NCBI GenBank assembly: GCA_902625715.1
Contig: CACOCP010000003.1
Location: forward strand, 46,056-110,055
DNA: 64,000 nt
From: an uncultured Pelagibacteraceae bacterium
GTDB taxonomy: Bacteria; Pseudomonadota; Alphaproteobacteria; Pelagibacterales; Pelagibacteraceae
Direction: 5' to 3'
In this document: piece after piece, positions 47,282 through 56,041 of the stretch
Layout of the letters: every line of letters starts with the position of its first letter
How positions within the stretch are numbered: position 1 is the stretch's first letter
Notes under the pieces: model-generated
Database searches by the model: none
The model's input: the letters and a program-made list of their open reading frames with translations, nothing else
Told to the model about the DNA's origin: nothing
Position numbers and translations under genes: made by a program

Positions 47282-47700
47282 TATAGATTTTGTTTAACTT
47301 TTTCTTTGATATCACCTACTACTTTATTATCTAAATACAACAAGCCTGATAGACGTCTCATTAGATTTGTCTCATAAACATCTGCATTTTCATCAGAGAA
47401 AATAATCTTCCATAACGCTTCTATTATAATTTTTTTTTCGTCTTCACTTATGTTTTTAACCTCTTTTGTAAAATCTAATATTTGATTTGAATCCTGCTCT
47501 TTTTTTTCAGCTTCTCTAATTATCTCCTCCAAATTTTCATCTTTTGCACCCATTTCTATCAATGCTTTGATTATTATGTTTTTTTCCTTTTCTGTGTAGT
47601 TTTCATCAATTTTTGCTGAATGAATTAATAAAGAGCAAACCGCAATTAAAGAAACATTATTTTCTTTAGTATTCTCTTTTTTTTTAAAAAGGTTAAACAT
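47281..47700 (-). CDS. TerB-family protein
   Basis: A 139-residue all-helical protein of the tellurite-resistance TerB superfamily. It shows [23 protein letters not shown] with the acidic metal-binding type loop, and the second repeat [27 protein letters not shown] near 95. TerB-like proteins occur in many non-tellurite contexts and bind divalent metal at membranes. It shares one base with both fdxA and the helicase. In many alphaproteobacteria this position holds an S4 RNA-binding (HslR-like) gene instead. Function unknown. Confidence 0.85.
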   Translation of the reverse strand: MFNLFKKKENTKENNVSLIAVCSLLIHSAKIDENYTEKEKNIIIKALIEMGAKDENLEEIIREAEKKEQDSNQILDFTKEVKNISEDEKKIIIEALWKIIFSDENADVYETNLMRRLSGLLYLDNKVVGDIKEKVKQNL

Positions 47701-50186
47701 TAATCTAAATTAAGTTGTTTTAAAACTTGAAAAGGATTGTCTTTAATTTCTTTATTTACATTCTTTTTCTTAAATACTTTTTTAGATGGTAAATACTTGA
47801 AGTAAAGATCTTTTTCTTTTTCAAAAGTTTTATAATTCATTTTATTTAATAATTTTATGAAATTTTCCTTATTACAACCTAATAAATTTAACATGTCAGG
47901 TATCAGTTTTATCTCTGTGTCATTATTTTTATTTTTTGAATTAAAAATCATAAGAAAAAGCCTTTCTAGAATATCAATTCTTACATAAAACTTATCAAAT
48001 TTTTCAAATCCACATAAAAGCATAAATTCTCTACTAGATGGTTTGTCTTGCTCTAAAAAGTTTAACCCAAACGTTGGAGGTTCTAATTGTTCATTTCTTT
48101 CATGATAATTTTTCCATAATAGAGTTCTCAAAGAGACTGTACTTGGTTTAAATAATTTAAATAAAAAAATATGATAACGTCCAAATCTCACTCCTAAATT
48201 TCTTAGCTTTTTCCTCTCATTTTGATCAAGCTTTTTAAGATAAGATAAAACATCTTCTCTCTTCACAACCCCATTGTTTTCATAAAGGTGATACGCTAAA
48301 GCTCTAAGGTCTGAATTTTTCTCTTGAGTATTCTTTAAATCAACCAAGCTTTTTAATTCTGTATTTATTTTTTTTTGTATCCATCCTTGAATAAATAAAT
48401 CAAGTTTACTTCTCTCGTCATTTTCAATCATGTCGTCTATGAAGAGATGTATTTTTGGATTCAAATAATCTCCACCTGGTAATAATTTAGCTATTTGATT
48501 ATTATTCCAATAAATTTTAAAATCTTTTTTTAATTCTACTAATCCAGTTTCAATTATCTGCTTTATTCTTTTGATTATTTCCGGACTTACATTTTGTCTA
48601 GCTGCTTTTTTAAGAGATTTTATATCAGCATCTAGAGCATCAACCTTTAAATCTAAATGCAATTTTAAACCTTTTAAATTACCAATATATTGATTATTAA
48701 TCATCACTTTTTCATTTTCTATAATTTCAGTGCTTAAAGTGATATCTTGTTTTAACCCTCTAGCAAGCACACTTGCTCTTTTATCAATAAAAGTTTTTGT
48801 TAATTCTTCATGTAATCTATCAGAAAGTTTATCTTCAAGATTTTTTGCTCTTTCAACCCAGTAATCCTGATTTTCTACCCAATTCGCTTTGTTTGCGACG
48901 TATGACCATGTTCTAACATTTGCAATTCTATTTGATATAGAGTCCACATTTCCCTCAATTTTATCTAATGAAGCTAGCTGTTCTTTCATATATTGATTTG
49001 GAATTCTTTTATTTTTACTGGTTAGGAATTTAAAAACTTTACTAATAATTTCTAAATGATGTCCGTATGTTTTCTTTACAAAATCAGGGATTTGGCAGCA
49101 TTCCCATAAAATTTTTAAATCATATGAATTCTCCATAATTTGAAAGTCAGTTGCATCTTTTAAAAAATATTTTAAGGCTTTTTCATCTTCACATTCATAA
49201 ATTCTTCTAAGCCATTCTTTATCTGGTTTCTCCTCAAGAGATTTAATTAAATTTAATTTACTACTAAAGTTTAATTTTGAATTCCTCCAAAATATTTGCT
49301 GTATTTCAGGAAATTTATGTTGTTCTAATGCTTCAATTTCTTCAGGATTAATCTCACCACATTCACCAGTTATTCCAAAAGATCCATCGTTTAAGTATCT
49401 TCCAGCTCGTCCTGCAATTTGCCCTATTTCAGAAATATTAAGTCTTCTTAATTTTTTACCATCAAATTTTTTAATATTTGAAAAAAAAACTTGATCTAAG
49501 TCCATATTTATACCCATTCCTATTGCATCAGTTGCAACTAAATAATCTACGTCCCCAGATTGATACAAACTAACTTGAGCATTACGTGTCTTTGGACTTA
49601 GTGAACCCATAACAATAGCAGCCCCACCTTTTTGTCTTCTAATGAGCTCAGCTATTGCATAAACTTCTTCAGCTGAAAAAGCTATTACAGCACTTTTTCT
49701 CTCTATTCTTGATATTTTTTTATGTCCCCCGAATGAAAGTTTTGAAAATCTTTCTTTATTAATAAATTCAATATCATCACTCAGTTTTTGTAAAATAGGT
49801 TTTATTGTATTAGATCCCATTAGCATTGTTAATTTTTCTCCTCGGAGATTTAATAATCTATCTGTAAAAATATGACCCCTTTCATTATCGCTACACATTT
49901 GAATTTCATCTACACCCACAAACTCAAGATTTTTATCAATGGGCATTGATTCTACTGTGCAAAGAAAATACTTTGCATTAATTGGGATAATCTTTTCCTC
50001 TCCTGTTATTAAAGCTACTTTTGATGGATCAATTTTTTTTATAATTTTGTCATAGACCTCTCTTGCTAATAATCTCAATGGGAAACCAATCATTCCTGAT
50101 TCAAAGGAAAGCATAGTTTCAATTGCTAGAAAGGTTTTCCCAGTATTTGTTGGACCAAGAACTGCTGTAACTTTATTTTTTGACAT
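47700..50186 (-). CDS. SUV3-like / MgpS-type superfamily 2 RNA helicase
   Basis: 828 residues. Walker A GPTNTGKTFLAIETM near 11, DEIQMCSDNERGHIF near 91 (DEIQ Walker B variant), TDAIGMGINMD near 223 and QIAGRAGRYLNDGSFG near 252 form an SF2 core of the mitochondrial SUV3 type. The long C-terminal half is poorly conserved and ends in a basic tail. In mitochondria SUV3 works with PNPase; a pnp gene is present at 20.1 kb, so a similar pairing is possible but unproven. It is first in helicase-terB-fdxA-carD. Confidence 0.88.
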   Translation of the reverse strand: MSKNKVTAVLGPTNTGKTFLAIETMLSFESGMIGFPLRLLAREVYDKIIKKIDPSKVALITGEEKIIPINAKYFLCTVESMPIDKNLEFVGVDEIQMCSDNERGHIFTDRLLNLRGEKLTMLMGSNTIKPILQKLSDDIEFINKERFSKLSFGGHKKISRIERKSAVIAFSAEEVYAIAELIRRQKGGAAIVMGSLSPKTRNAQVSLYQSGDVDYLVATDAIGMGINMDLDQVFFSNIKKFDGKKLRRLNISEIGQIAGRAGRYLNDGSFGITGECGEINPEEIEALEQHKFPEIQQIFWRNSKLNFSSKLNLIKSLEEKPDKEWLRRIYECEDEKALKYFLKDATDFQIMENSYDLKILWECCQIPDFVKKTYGHHLEIISKVFKFLTSKNKRIPNQYMKEQLASLDKIEGNVDSISNRIANVRTWSYVANKANWVENQDYWVERAKNLEDKLSDRLHEELTKTFIDKRASVLARGLKQDITLSTEIIENEKVMINNQYIGNLKGLKLHLDLKVDALDADIKSLKKAARQNVSPEIIKRIKQIIETGLVELKKDFKIYWNNNQIAKLLPGGDYLNPKIHLFIDDMIENDERSKLDLFIQGWIQKKINTELKSLVDLKNTQEKNSDLRALAYHLYENNGVVKREDVLSYLKKLDQNERKKLRNLGVRFGRYHIFLFKLFKPSTVSLRTLLWKNYHERNEQLEPPTFGLNFLEQDKPSSREFMLLCGFEKFDKFYVRIDILERLFLMIFNSKNKNNDTEIKLIPDMLNLLGCNKENFIKLLNKMNYKTFEKEKDLYFKYLPSKKVFKKKNVNKEIKDNPFQVLKQLNLD

Positions 50187-50348
50187 TTCTACTTTTAGTA
50201 TGATATTTTTTTTGCCTACTATATTTTGTTGCCTGAAAAGAACAAAGATAGTCTAAAACTAGTCCGAATCAGAGGTGAAAAAGTTCTCATTTTAAATTAT
50301 TATTGGATAAAGTTATCACAATTAATAAAAATTCAATATATTTTTTTG

Positions 50349-52304
50349 ATGCAGAAAAAATTATGGGAGGCCACTATTTCCCAAAAAGAAAACTCAAACT
50401 TACGTAGTTTTGAAAAATTTTTAATTAATAAATATAATTTTAAAAGTAATAAAAATTATAAAAAACTTCTTAAATGGAGTTTACAAAACCCAAGTTCTTT
50501 CTGGAGTGATATTTGGGACTTTTCAGAAGTTAAAGGTGTTAAATCATTAAAAAACAAATTTCATAAAAAATTTACTAAAAATCAATTTTTAGTAAACTCA
50601 AAATTGAATTTTGCTGAAAATCTCCTAGTAAAAAACAATAATAAAAAAGCTATTACTTTTATTAGCGAAAATGGTTTTAAAGAAACTAGATCTTGGATTG
50701 ACCTTAAAAATAATGTTGAAGATTTAGCTACATTTTTTAAAAAACATAAAATAAAAAAAGGTGTCCGTGTTGCTGCTTATATGCCAAATCAAATTGAGAC
50801 AGTTGAGTGTTTCTTGGCAACCGCAGCTATTGGTGCTATCTGGTCATCTTGCTCACCTGATTTTGGAACACCAGGACTAATTGAGAGATTTTCACAAATT
50901 AAGCCAAAAATTTTAATTTTAACTGACAGGTATTATTACAATGGAAAGGAAATAAGTATTTTAGAAAGATTACCATCAATTGTTCACAAGATAAAATCCA
51001 TAAAATATGTTCTTATATTTTCATATCCTGGAAAAAAATTAACTAAAATTAGTAATTTAAAAAATGTAAATATTTTTACAAAAAAAAATATTGTTCATTC
51101 AAAAAATAAAATTTTTAAGTATGAAAAGTTCGATTTTAATGATGATTTAGTTATTTTATATTCAAGTGGAACAACAGGAAAACCAAAGTGTATTTGCCAC
51201 CGACTTGGAGGAGTGTTACTTCAACACTTGAAAGAACATAAACTTCATTGTGAAATTAAGCCAGGAGATAACATTTTTTATTTTACTACTTGTGGATGGA
51301 TGATGTGGAATTGGCTTGTAAGTGCACTGGCCAGCAAAGCTTCGATTGTTTTATTTGATGGTTTTCCAATGCATAAAAATAAAGATCTTTTATTTAAAAT
51401 AGCTGAAAAAGAAAAAATATCACTATTGGGTGTTAGTGCAAAATTTATTGATCAACTTAAAAAATTAAAGTTAAATATTAAGTCTAAATTTAAGCTAAGA
51501 TATCTTAAAACTATATGTTCAACTGGTTCACCATTATCATCTGAAGGTTTTGAATATATTTATAGAAATGTAAAAAAAAATGTTCATTTGTCATCCATTT
51601 CTGGGGGAACAGATATTGTATCTTGTTTTGTTTTAGGAAATATATTTTCTCCAGTTTTTAGTGGCGAGATTCAAAATAATGGACTTGGTATGGATGCTGA
51701 TGTTTTCTCAGAAAGAGGAGAATCAATTCTTAATCAAAAGGGTGAACTTGTGTGCAAATCTCCATTTCCATCGATGCCAAACAAATTCTGGAATGATCCA
51801 GGAGGTAAAAAATATCAAAGCGCATATTTCTTAAAATATAAAAATATTTGGTATCATGGAGATTATGCTGAGCGAAAAAAAAATGGAGGCTATATAATTT
51901 ACGGGCGATCAGACGCAACACTCAATCCTGGGGGAGTTAGACTAGGTACTGCCGAGATATACTCAGTTATAGAAAATTTTAGAGAAGTTAAAGAGTCTAT
52001 AGTTGTAGGACAAAAATGGGATAACGACGTAAGAATAATTCTCTTTGTTGTTATGAGCAAATCTTCCTCTTTAAATGACGATATAATTTTAAGGTTAAAA
52101 AAAAGAATAAGAAGTGAGGCATCACCACGACATGTTCCATCAAAAATAATTCAAGTTTCAGATATACCTCGAACAAAGAATGGTAAGATTGTTGAATTAG
52201 CAGTAAAAAACACAATTGAAGGAAGTAAAATAAAAAATATTCAAGCTTTAGCGAACCCAAAGGTTTTAAATGAGTTTAAAAATCTAAAGCAGCTTAAATT
52301 TTAA
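50349..52304 (+). CDS. Acetoacetyl-CoA synthetase
   Basis: ANL-superfamily enzyme activating acetoacetate (ketone-body or PHB-type metabolism). From the ATG at 50349 it is 651 residues, the normal length, beginning MQKKLWEATISQKENSNLRSF like other family members. The track start at 50226 adds 41 unrelated residues. Motifs: LYSSGTTGKPKCICHRLGG near 271, WMMWNWLVSALASKASIVLFDG near 315, SISGGTDIVSCF near 415 and GRSDATLNPGGVRLGTAEIY near 520. The WNW segment and length favour acetoacetyl- over acetyl-CoA synthetase. It stands alone, divergent from the helicase. Confidence 0.9.
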   Translation: MQKKLWEATISQKENSNLRSFEKFLINKYNFKSNKNYKKLLKWSLQNPSSFWSDIWDFSEVKGVKSLKNKFHKKFTKNQFLVNSKLNFAENLLVKNNNKKAITFISENGFKETRSWIDLKNNVEDLATFFKKHKIKKGVRVAAYMPNQIETVECFLATAAIGAIWSSCSPDFGTPGLIERFSQIKPKILILTDRYYYNGKEISILERLPSIVHKIKSIKYVLIFSYPGKKLTKISNLKNVNIFTKKNIVHSKNKIFKYEKFDFNDDLVILYSSGTTGKPKCICHRLGGVLLQHLKEHKLHCEIKPGDNIFYFTTCGWMMWNWLVSALASKASIVLFDGFPMHKNKDLLFKIAEKEKISLLGVSAKFIDQLKKLKLNIKSKFKLRYLKTICSTGSPLSSEGFEYIYRNVKKNVHLSSISGGTDIVSCFVLGNIFSPVFSGEIQNNGLGMDADVFSERGESILNQKGELVCKSPFPSMPNKFWNDPGGKKYQSAYFLKYKNIWYHGDYAERKKNGGYIIYGRSDATLNPGGVRLGTAEIYSVIENFREVKESIVVGQKWDNDVRIILFVVMSKSSSLNDDIILRLKKRIRSEASPRHVPSKIIQVSDIPRTKNGKIVELAVKNTIEGSKIKNIQALANPKVLNEFKNLKQLKF

Positions 52305-52312
52305 ATTTTTTT

Positions 52313-52717
52313 TTATAACTTTTTATTTAGTTTTTTCCACACTCCTGAGGCTATAGCAATTTTATTTTTTTTTGATCTCAATTCACAATTCATAAAAACT
52401 AATGTGTTAGTTACTTTTTGAATTTTAACATCACCTATAATTTCATCACCAATCTTTGAGGAACCAATATATTTAATATCTAATGAAATAGTTACACAGA
52501 CTTTGTTTCCTGCAGATCGATATACTGCAGTACCTGCACCAGCATCAATTATTGATGCAATATATCCACCGTGAGTAATTCCAACTTTATTAATATGATT
52601 TTTTTTTACTTTTGTTTTAAATTGATATTTGTCTTTTGTTAAATCTCTGAAAAATAAACCACCGTTATGTTTCATAAAACCAGGTTTTCTACTTATTTGG
52701 TGATAAATTTTACTCAT
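52313..52717 (-). CDS. PaaI-type hot-dog thioesterase
   Basis: 134 residues with a single hot-dog domain: NKVGITHGGYIASIIDAGAGTAVYRS near 42 contains the THGG/D pattern of PaaI-like acyl-CoA thioesterases, and VCVTISLDIKYIGSSKIGD the central strand. It probably hydrolyses a short or aryl acyl-CoA; substrate unknown. It converges with the acetoacetyl-CoA synthetase. A possible 25-residue membrane peptide ends in the same TAATG that starts this gene. Confidence 0.86.
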   Translation of the reverse strand: MSKIYHQISRKPGFMKHNGGLFFRDLTKDKYQFKTKVKKNHINKVGITHGGYIASIIDAGAGTAVYRSAGNKVCVTISLDIKYIGSSKIGDEIIGDVKIQKVTNTLVFMNCELRSKKNKIAIASGVWKKLNKKL

Positions 52718-52794
52718 TAAATAAATACACTAATTATAAAAAGAATAACTATCACAATTAAAAAAAAATAAATAACTGATTTTTGAAGCGACAA
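52717..52794 (-). CDS. Possible 25-residue membrane peptide upstream of the thioesterase
   Basis: From a TTG at 52794 the minus strand encodes a short charged start (SLQKS) and then an unbroken hydrophobic run VIYFFLIVIVILFIISVFI before the stop. AAAGGA lies 6 bases upstream of the TTG, and the stop TAA overlaps the thioesterase ATG as TAATG. These two signals make it plausible. The non-ATG start and tiny size keep confidence low, since AT-rich DNA produces hydrophobic frames by chance. Confidence 0.35.
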   Translation of the reverse strand: MSLQKSVIYFFLIVIVILFIISVFI

Positions 52795-52813
52795 ATTAAT
52801 TCCTTTCCACTTT

Positions 52814-52890
52814 TGGTGCGCCTGCTAGGAGTTGAACCCAGAACCTCCTGGTCCGTAGCCAAGCGCTCTATCCAATTGAGCTACAGGCGC
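52814..52890 (-). tRNA. tRNA-Arg (anticodon ACG)
   Basis: On the minus strand GCGCCTG pairs with CAGGCGC, followed by A and encoded CCA. The anticodon arm CTTGG-CTACGGA-CCAGG gives ACG, read as ICG after deamination, covering CGU/CGC/CGA. D-arm GCTCAATTGGATAGAGC and T-arm GGGTTCAACTC are intact; 77 bases including CCA. It is divergent from aceE. Confidence 0.95.
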
Positions 52891-53008
52891 GACTTATTAA
52901 AGTATTTTAGTTTAATTTTTAATCTATATTTATGAATATTCAAATATTGATTATTTATTTTTGGAAATAATCATCTATTTTAGAATAAAAGATATATAAT
53001 ATTTCAAA

Positions 53009-56000
53009 ATGAACTTAGAATTGTTAGTTCCAGATATTGGAGATTTTGATCAAGTAGAAGTAATAGAAGTGCTTGTCAAACAAGGTGATCATTTAAAAAA
53101 AAATGATGCAGTAATTACTCTTGAGAGTGATAAATCTAGTGTTGAGGTTCCTTCAACAATTGAAGGTTCAATAAAAGATATCATTGTAAAAGTCGGTGAT
53201 AAAGTTTCTAAAGGAGATGTAATTTTGTCGGTAGCAGGGAGTGAAAATACAAATGAAAAAATACCCCCAATTACTGAAAAAATTATTAAAGAGGCTGAAG
53301 ATACAATTCAATACGATGACAATACAAATCAAATAAAAAAACCTGAGCCAATTGAGAATACAAAAAAAACTAATATAGAATTTGTATCCAATAAAAATGA
53401 TATTGATCCTATAGAAACCAAAGAATGGGTGGAATCTCTTACAGCTGTTGTTGAACAAGAGGGGCCTGAGAGAGCAAATTTTTTAATTAAGCAGCTTATT
53501 GACCATGCGTATAGACAGGGATCAAAAATTCCCTACACTCAAAGTACTCCATACATAAATACAATTCCTCCTGAGGAAGAAACGAAATCTCCTGGTGATC
53601 AAAATATTGAAAGGAGGTTAAGATCATTAATAAGATGGAACGCAGCTGCAATGGTTGTTAGAGCTAACAAAAAATTCCCTGAATTAGGTGGCCACATAGG
53701 AACTTTTGCATCAGCCGCAACTTTGTATGATGTTGGGATGAACCACTTCTGGAGAGCAAAAAATGATAATTTTGGTGGAGACTTAATCTATTTTCAAGGT
53801 CATAGCGCTCCAGGCATGTATGCAAGAGCTTTTCTAGAGGGTAGACTTAACGAACAACAATTAGACAGTTTTAGACAAGAAGTTAATAAAGGTGGACTGT
53901 CTTCATACCCTCACCCTTGGCTAATGCCTAATTTTTGGCAATTCCCAACTGTTTCAATGGGACTAGGGCCTATGCTAGCAATATACCAAGCTCGTTTTAT
54001 GAAATATCTAATTAATAGAGGTTTAATCAAAGACGAAGGAAGAAAAGTTTGGGCTTTTCTTGGTGATGGTGAAATGGATGAACCAGAATCGTTAGGTGCA
54101 ATTGGTTTAGCAGCTCGAGAAAAATTAGATAACTTAATATTCGTAGTGAATTGTAATCTTCAAAGACTTGACGGACCAGTTAGAGGAAACGGTAAAATTA
54201 TCCAAGAGCTAGAAGGAATATTTAGAGGTGCAGGCTGGAATGTTATTAAAGTTATCTGGGGATCTTATTGGGACTCTTTATTAGCTAATGATAAATCTGG
54301 TCATCTTGTTAAATTAATGAACGAAACTGTTGATGGCGAATATCAGGCATTTAAAGCAAGAGATGGTTTGTATGTTAGAGAGAAATTTTTTGGAAAATTC
54401 CCAGAGACTTTTCAAATGGTGTCAACAATGTCAGATAAAGATATTTGGAGACTAAACAGAGGTGGTCACGATCCCCATAAAGTTTATGCGGCTTACGATA
54501 AAGCTGTAAAAAATATAGGTAGCCCAACTGTTATTATTGCAAAAACAATAAAAGGATATGGGATGGGTAAATCTGGTGAAAGTGTAAATACTACACATCA
54601 ACAAAAAAAATTAGATGTTGATGACTTAATGTATTACAGAGATAGGTTTGATGTCCCTTTAAGCGATCAACAGGTTAAAAATATAGAATATTTTAAACCT
54701 GACGAAAATTCACCTGAAATAAAATACTTAAAGCAACGTAGATATGACTTAGGAGGTTTTATCCCAGAGAGAACAACTTTTTCTAAACCAATTAAAACGC
54801 CAGAAAAAAATATTTTTGACACTATGACAAAATCAACTGGAGAAAAAGAAATGTCCACGACAATGGCACTAGTCAGAATGTTAACCAGTTTATTAAGAGA
54901 TAAACATGTTGCAAAAAAATTAGTTCCAATAATTCCTGATGAAGCAAGAACATTTGGAATGGAAGGGTTTTTCCAAAAAATTGGAATATATGCACATGAA
55001 GGCCAAAAATATGAACCAGAAGACGCAGCTCAATTGAGCTCTTATAGAGAGGAAAGAAGTGGTCAAGTGCTAGAGGAAGGTATTAATGAGGCAGGTGCTA
55101 TGTCTTCATGGATAGCAGCCGGAACATCTTATACAAATCATGATATTGAGATGATCCCAATATATCTATTCTATTCAATGTTTGGATTTCAAAGAATAGG
55201 CGATTTTGCTTGGGCAGCAGGAGATAGTCAAGCTAGAGGATTTTTAATTGGTGCTACAGCAGGTAGAACAACTCTAGCTGGTGAAGGTTTGCAGCATCAA
55301 GATGGACACAGTCACCTATTGGCTTCCACTATTCCCAACTGTGTTTCATATGACCCAACTTTTCATTATGAGTTAGCAGTCATATTTAGAGAAGGCCTCA
55401 GAAGAATGCATGAAAATAATGAGAACATATTTTATTACATAACTACCATGAATGAAAATTACTCTCATCCTGAAATGCCAAATGGATGTGAAAATGGAAT
55501 TTTAAAAGGCATGTATAGGATAAAGGATTTTTCAAAACACAAAAAAAATAAGATTCAACTTCTTGGTTCTGGAGCTATTTTAAGAGAAATGATCTCTGCT
55601 GCAGAAATTCTTCAAGATGACTACGAAATAGATAGTGAAATTTGGAGTGTTACTAGTTTTAATGAACTTAGAAGAGATGGATTAGAGGTAGAAAGATATA
55701 ATTTGTTGAACCCTGATAAAGAAAAAAAAATAACCTATCTTGAAAAGTGTCTTGGTAAAACTGAAGGACCTATACTTGCGGCTTCAGATTATATGAGGAT
55801 GAATTCTGATCAAATCAGACCTTATGTATCGAAAAGCTTTTATTCACTTGGTACGGATGGGTTTGGAAGAAGTGATACGAGAAAAAATTTAAGAAAATTT
55901 TTTGAAGTAGATAAAGAGCATATAGTTACATATGGATTAAGCATTTTAGCTAATGAGCAATTAATTGCATCAAAATATGTTAAGGATGCAATTAAAAAAT

Positions 56001-56041
56001 ATAAAATTGATCAGGCAAAACCAATGCCAACCAAATTATAA
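53009..56041 (+). CDS. aceE: Pyruvate dehydrogenase E1 (homodimeric) with N-terminal lipoyl domain
   Basis: Thiamine-diphosphate enzyme decarboxylating pyruvate and acetylating the lipoyl arm. At 1010 residues it exceeds the usual ~890 because residues 1-75 form a lipoyl domain (LLVPDIGDFDQVEVIEVLV, ESDKSSVEVPS with the lipoylated Lys near 37), then a linker (about 76-135), then a full AceE. The TPP motif GDGEMDEPESLG lies near 353, and RWNAAAMVVRANKKFPELGGHI near 211 and FQGHSAPGMYARAFLEGRL near 255 are AceE hallmarks. This is the single-chain E1 type, not the alpha2beta2 type usual in alphaproteobacteria. TATAAT at 52995-53000 suggests a leaderless transcript. aceF overlaps the stop. Confidence 0.95.
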   Translation: MNLELLVPDIGDFDQVEVIEVLVKQGDHLKKNDAVITLESDKSSVEVPSTIEGSIKDIIVKVGDKVSKGDVILSVAGSENTNEKIPPITEKIIKEAEDTIQYDDNTNQIKKPEPIENTKKTNIEFVSNKNDIDPIETKEWVESLTAVVEQEGPERANFLIKQLIDHAYRQGSKIPYTQSTPYINTIPPEEETKSPGDQNIERRLRSLIRWNAAAMVVRANKKFPELGGHIGTFASAATLYDVGMNHFWRAKNDNFGGDLIYFQGHSAPGMYARAFLEGRLNEQQLDSFRQEVNKGGLSSYPHPWLMPNFWQFPTVSMGLGPMLAIYQARFMKYLINRGLIKDEGRKVWAFLGDGEMDEPESLGAIGLAAREKLDNLIFVVNCNLQRLDGPVRGNGKIIQELEGIFRGAGWNVIKVIWGSYWDSLLANDKSGHLVKLMNETVDGEYQAFKARDGLYVREKFFGKFPETFQMVSTMSDKDIWRLNRGGHDPHKVYAAYDKAVKNIGSPTVIIAKTIKGYGMGKSGESVNTTHQQKKLDVDDLMYYRDRFDVPLSDQQVKNIEYFKPDENSPEIKYLKQRRYDLGGFIPERTTFSKPIKTPEKNIFDTMTKSTGEKEMSTTMALVRMLTSLLRDKHVAKKLVPIIPDEARTFGMEGFFQKIGIYAHEGQKYEPEDAAQLSSYREERSGQVLEEGINEAGAMSSWIAAGTSYTNHDIEMIPIYLFYSMFGFQRIGDFAWAAGDSQARGFLIGATAGRTTLAGEGLQHQDGHSHLLASTIPNCVSYDPTFHYELAVIFREGLRRMHENNENIFYYITTMNENYSHPEMPNGCENGILKGMYRIKDFSKHKKNKIQLLGSGAILREMISAAEILQDDYEIDSEIWSVTSFNELRRDGLEVERYNLLNPDKEKKITYLEKCLGKTEGPILAASDYMRMNSDQIRPYVSKSFYSLGTDGFGRSDTRKNLRKFFEVDKEHIVTYGLSILANEQLIASKYVKDAIKKYKIDQAKPMPTKL

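Noticed and set aside
50226-50348. 41-residue N-terminal extension of acetoacetyl-CoA synthetase
   Set aside because: The family N-terminus matches the internal ATG at 50349, and the extra part shows no conserved features.
52978-53000. Third Irr-box candidate upstream of aceE (TTTAGAATAAAAGATATA)
   Set aside because: Only the left half matches; the right half lacks the TTATAAA/TTCTAAA arm, so symmetry is absent.
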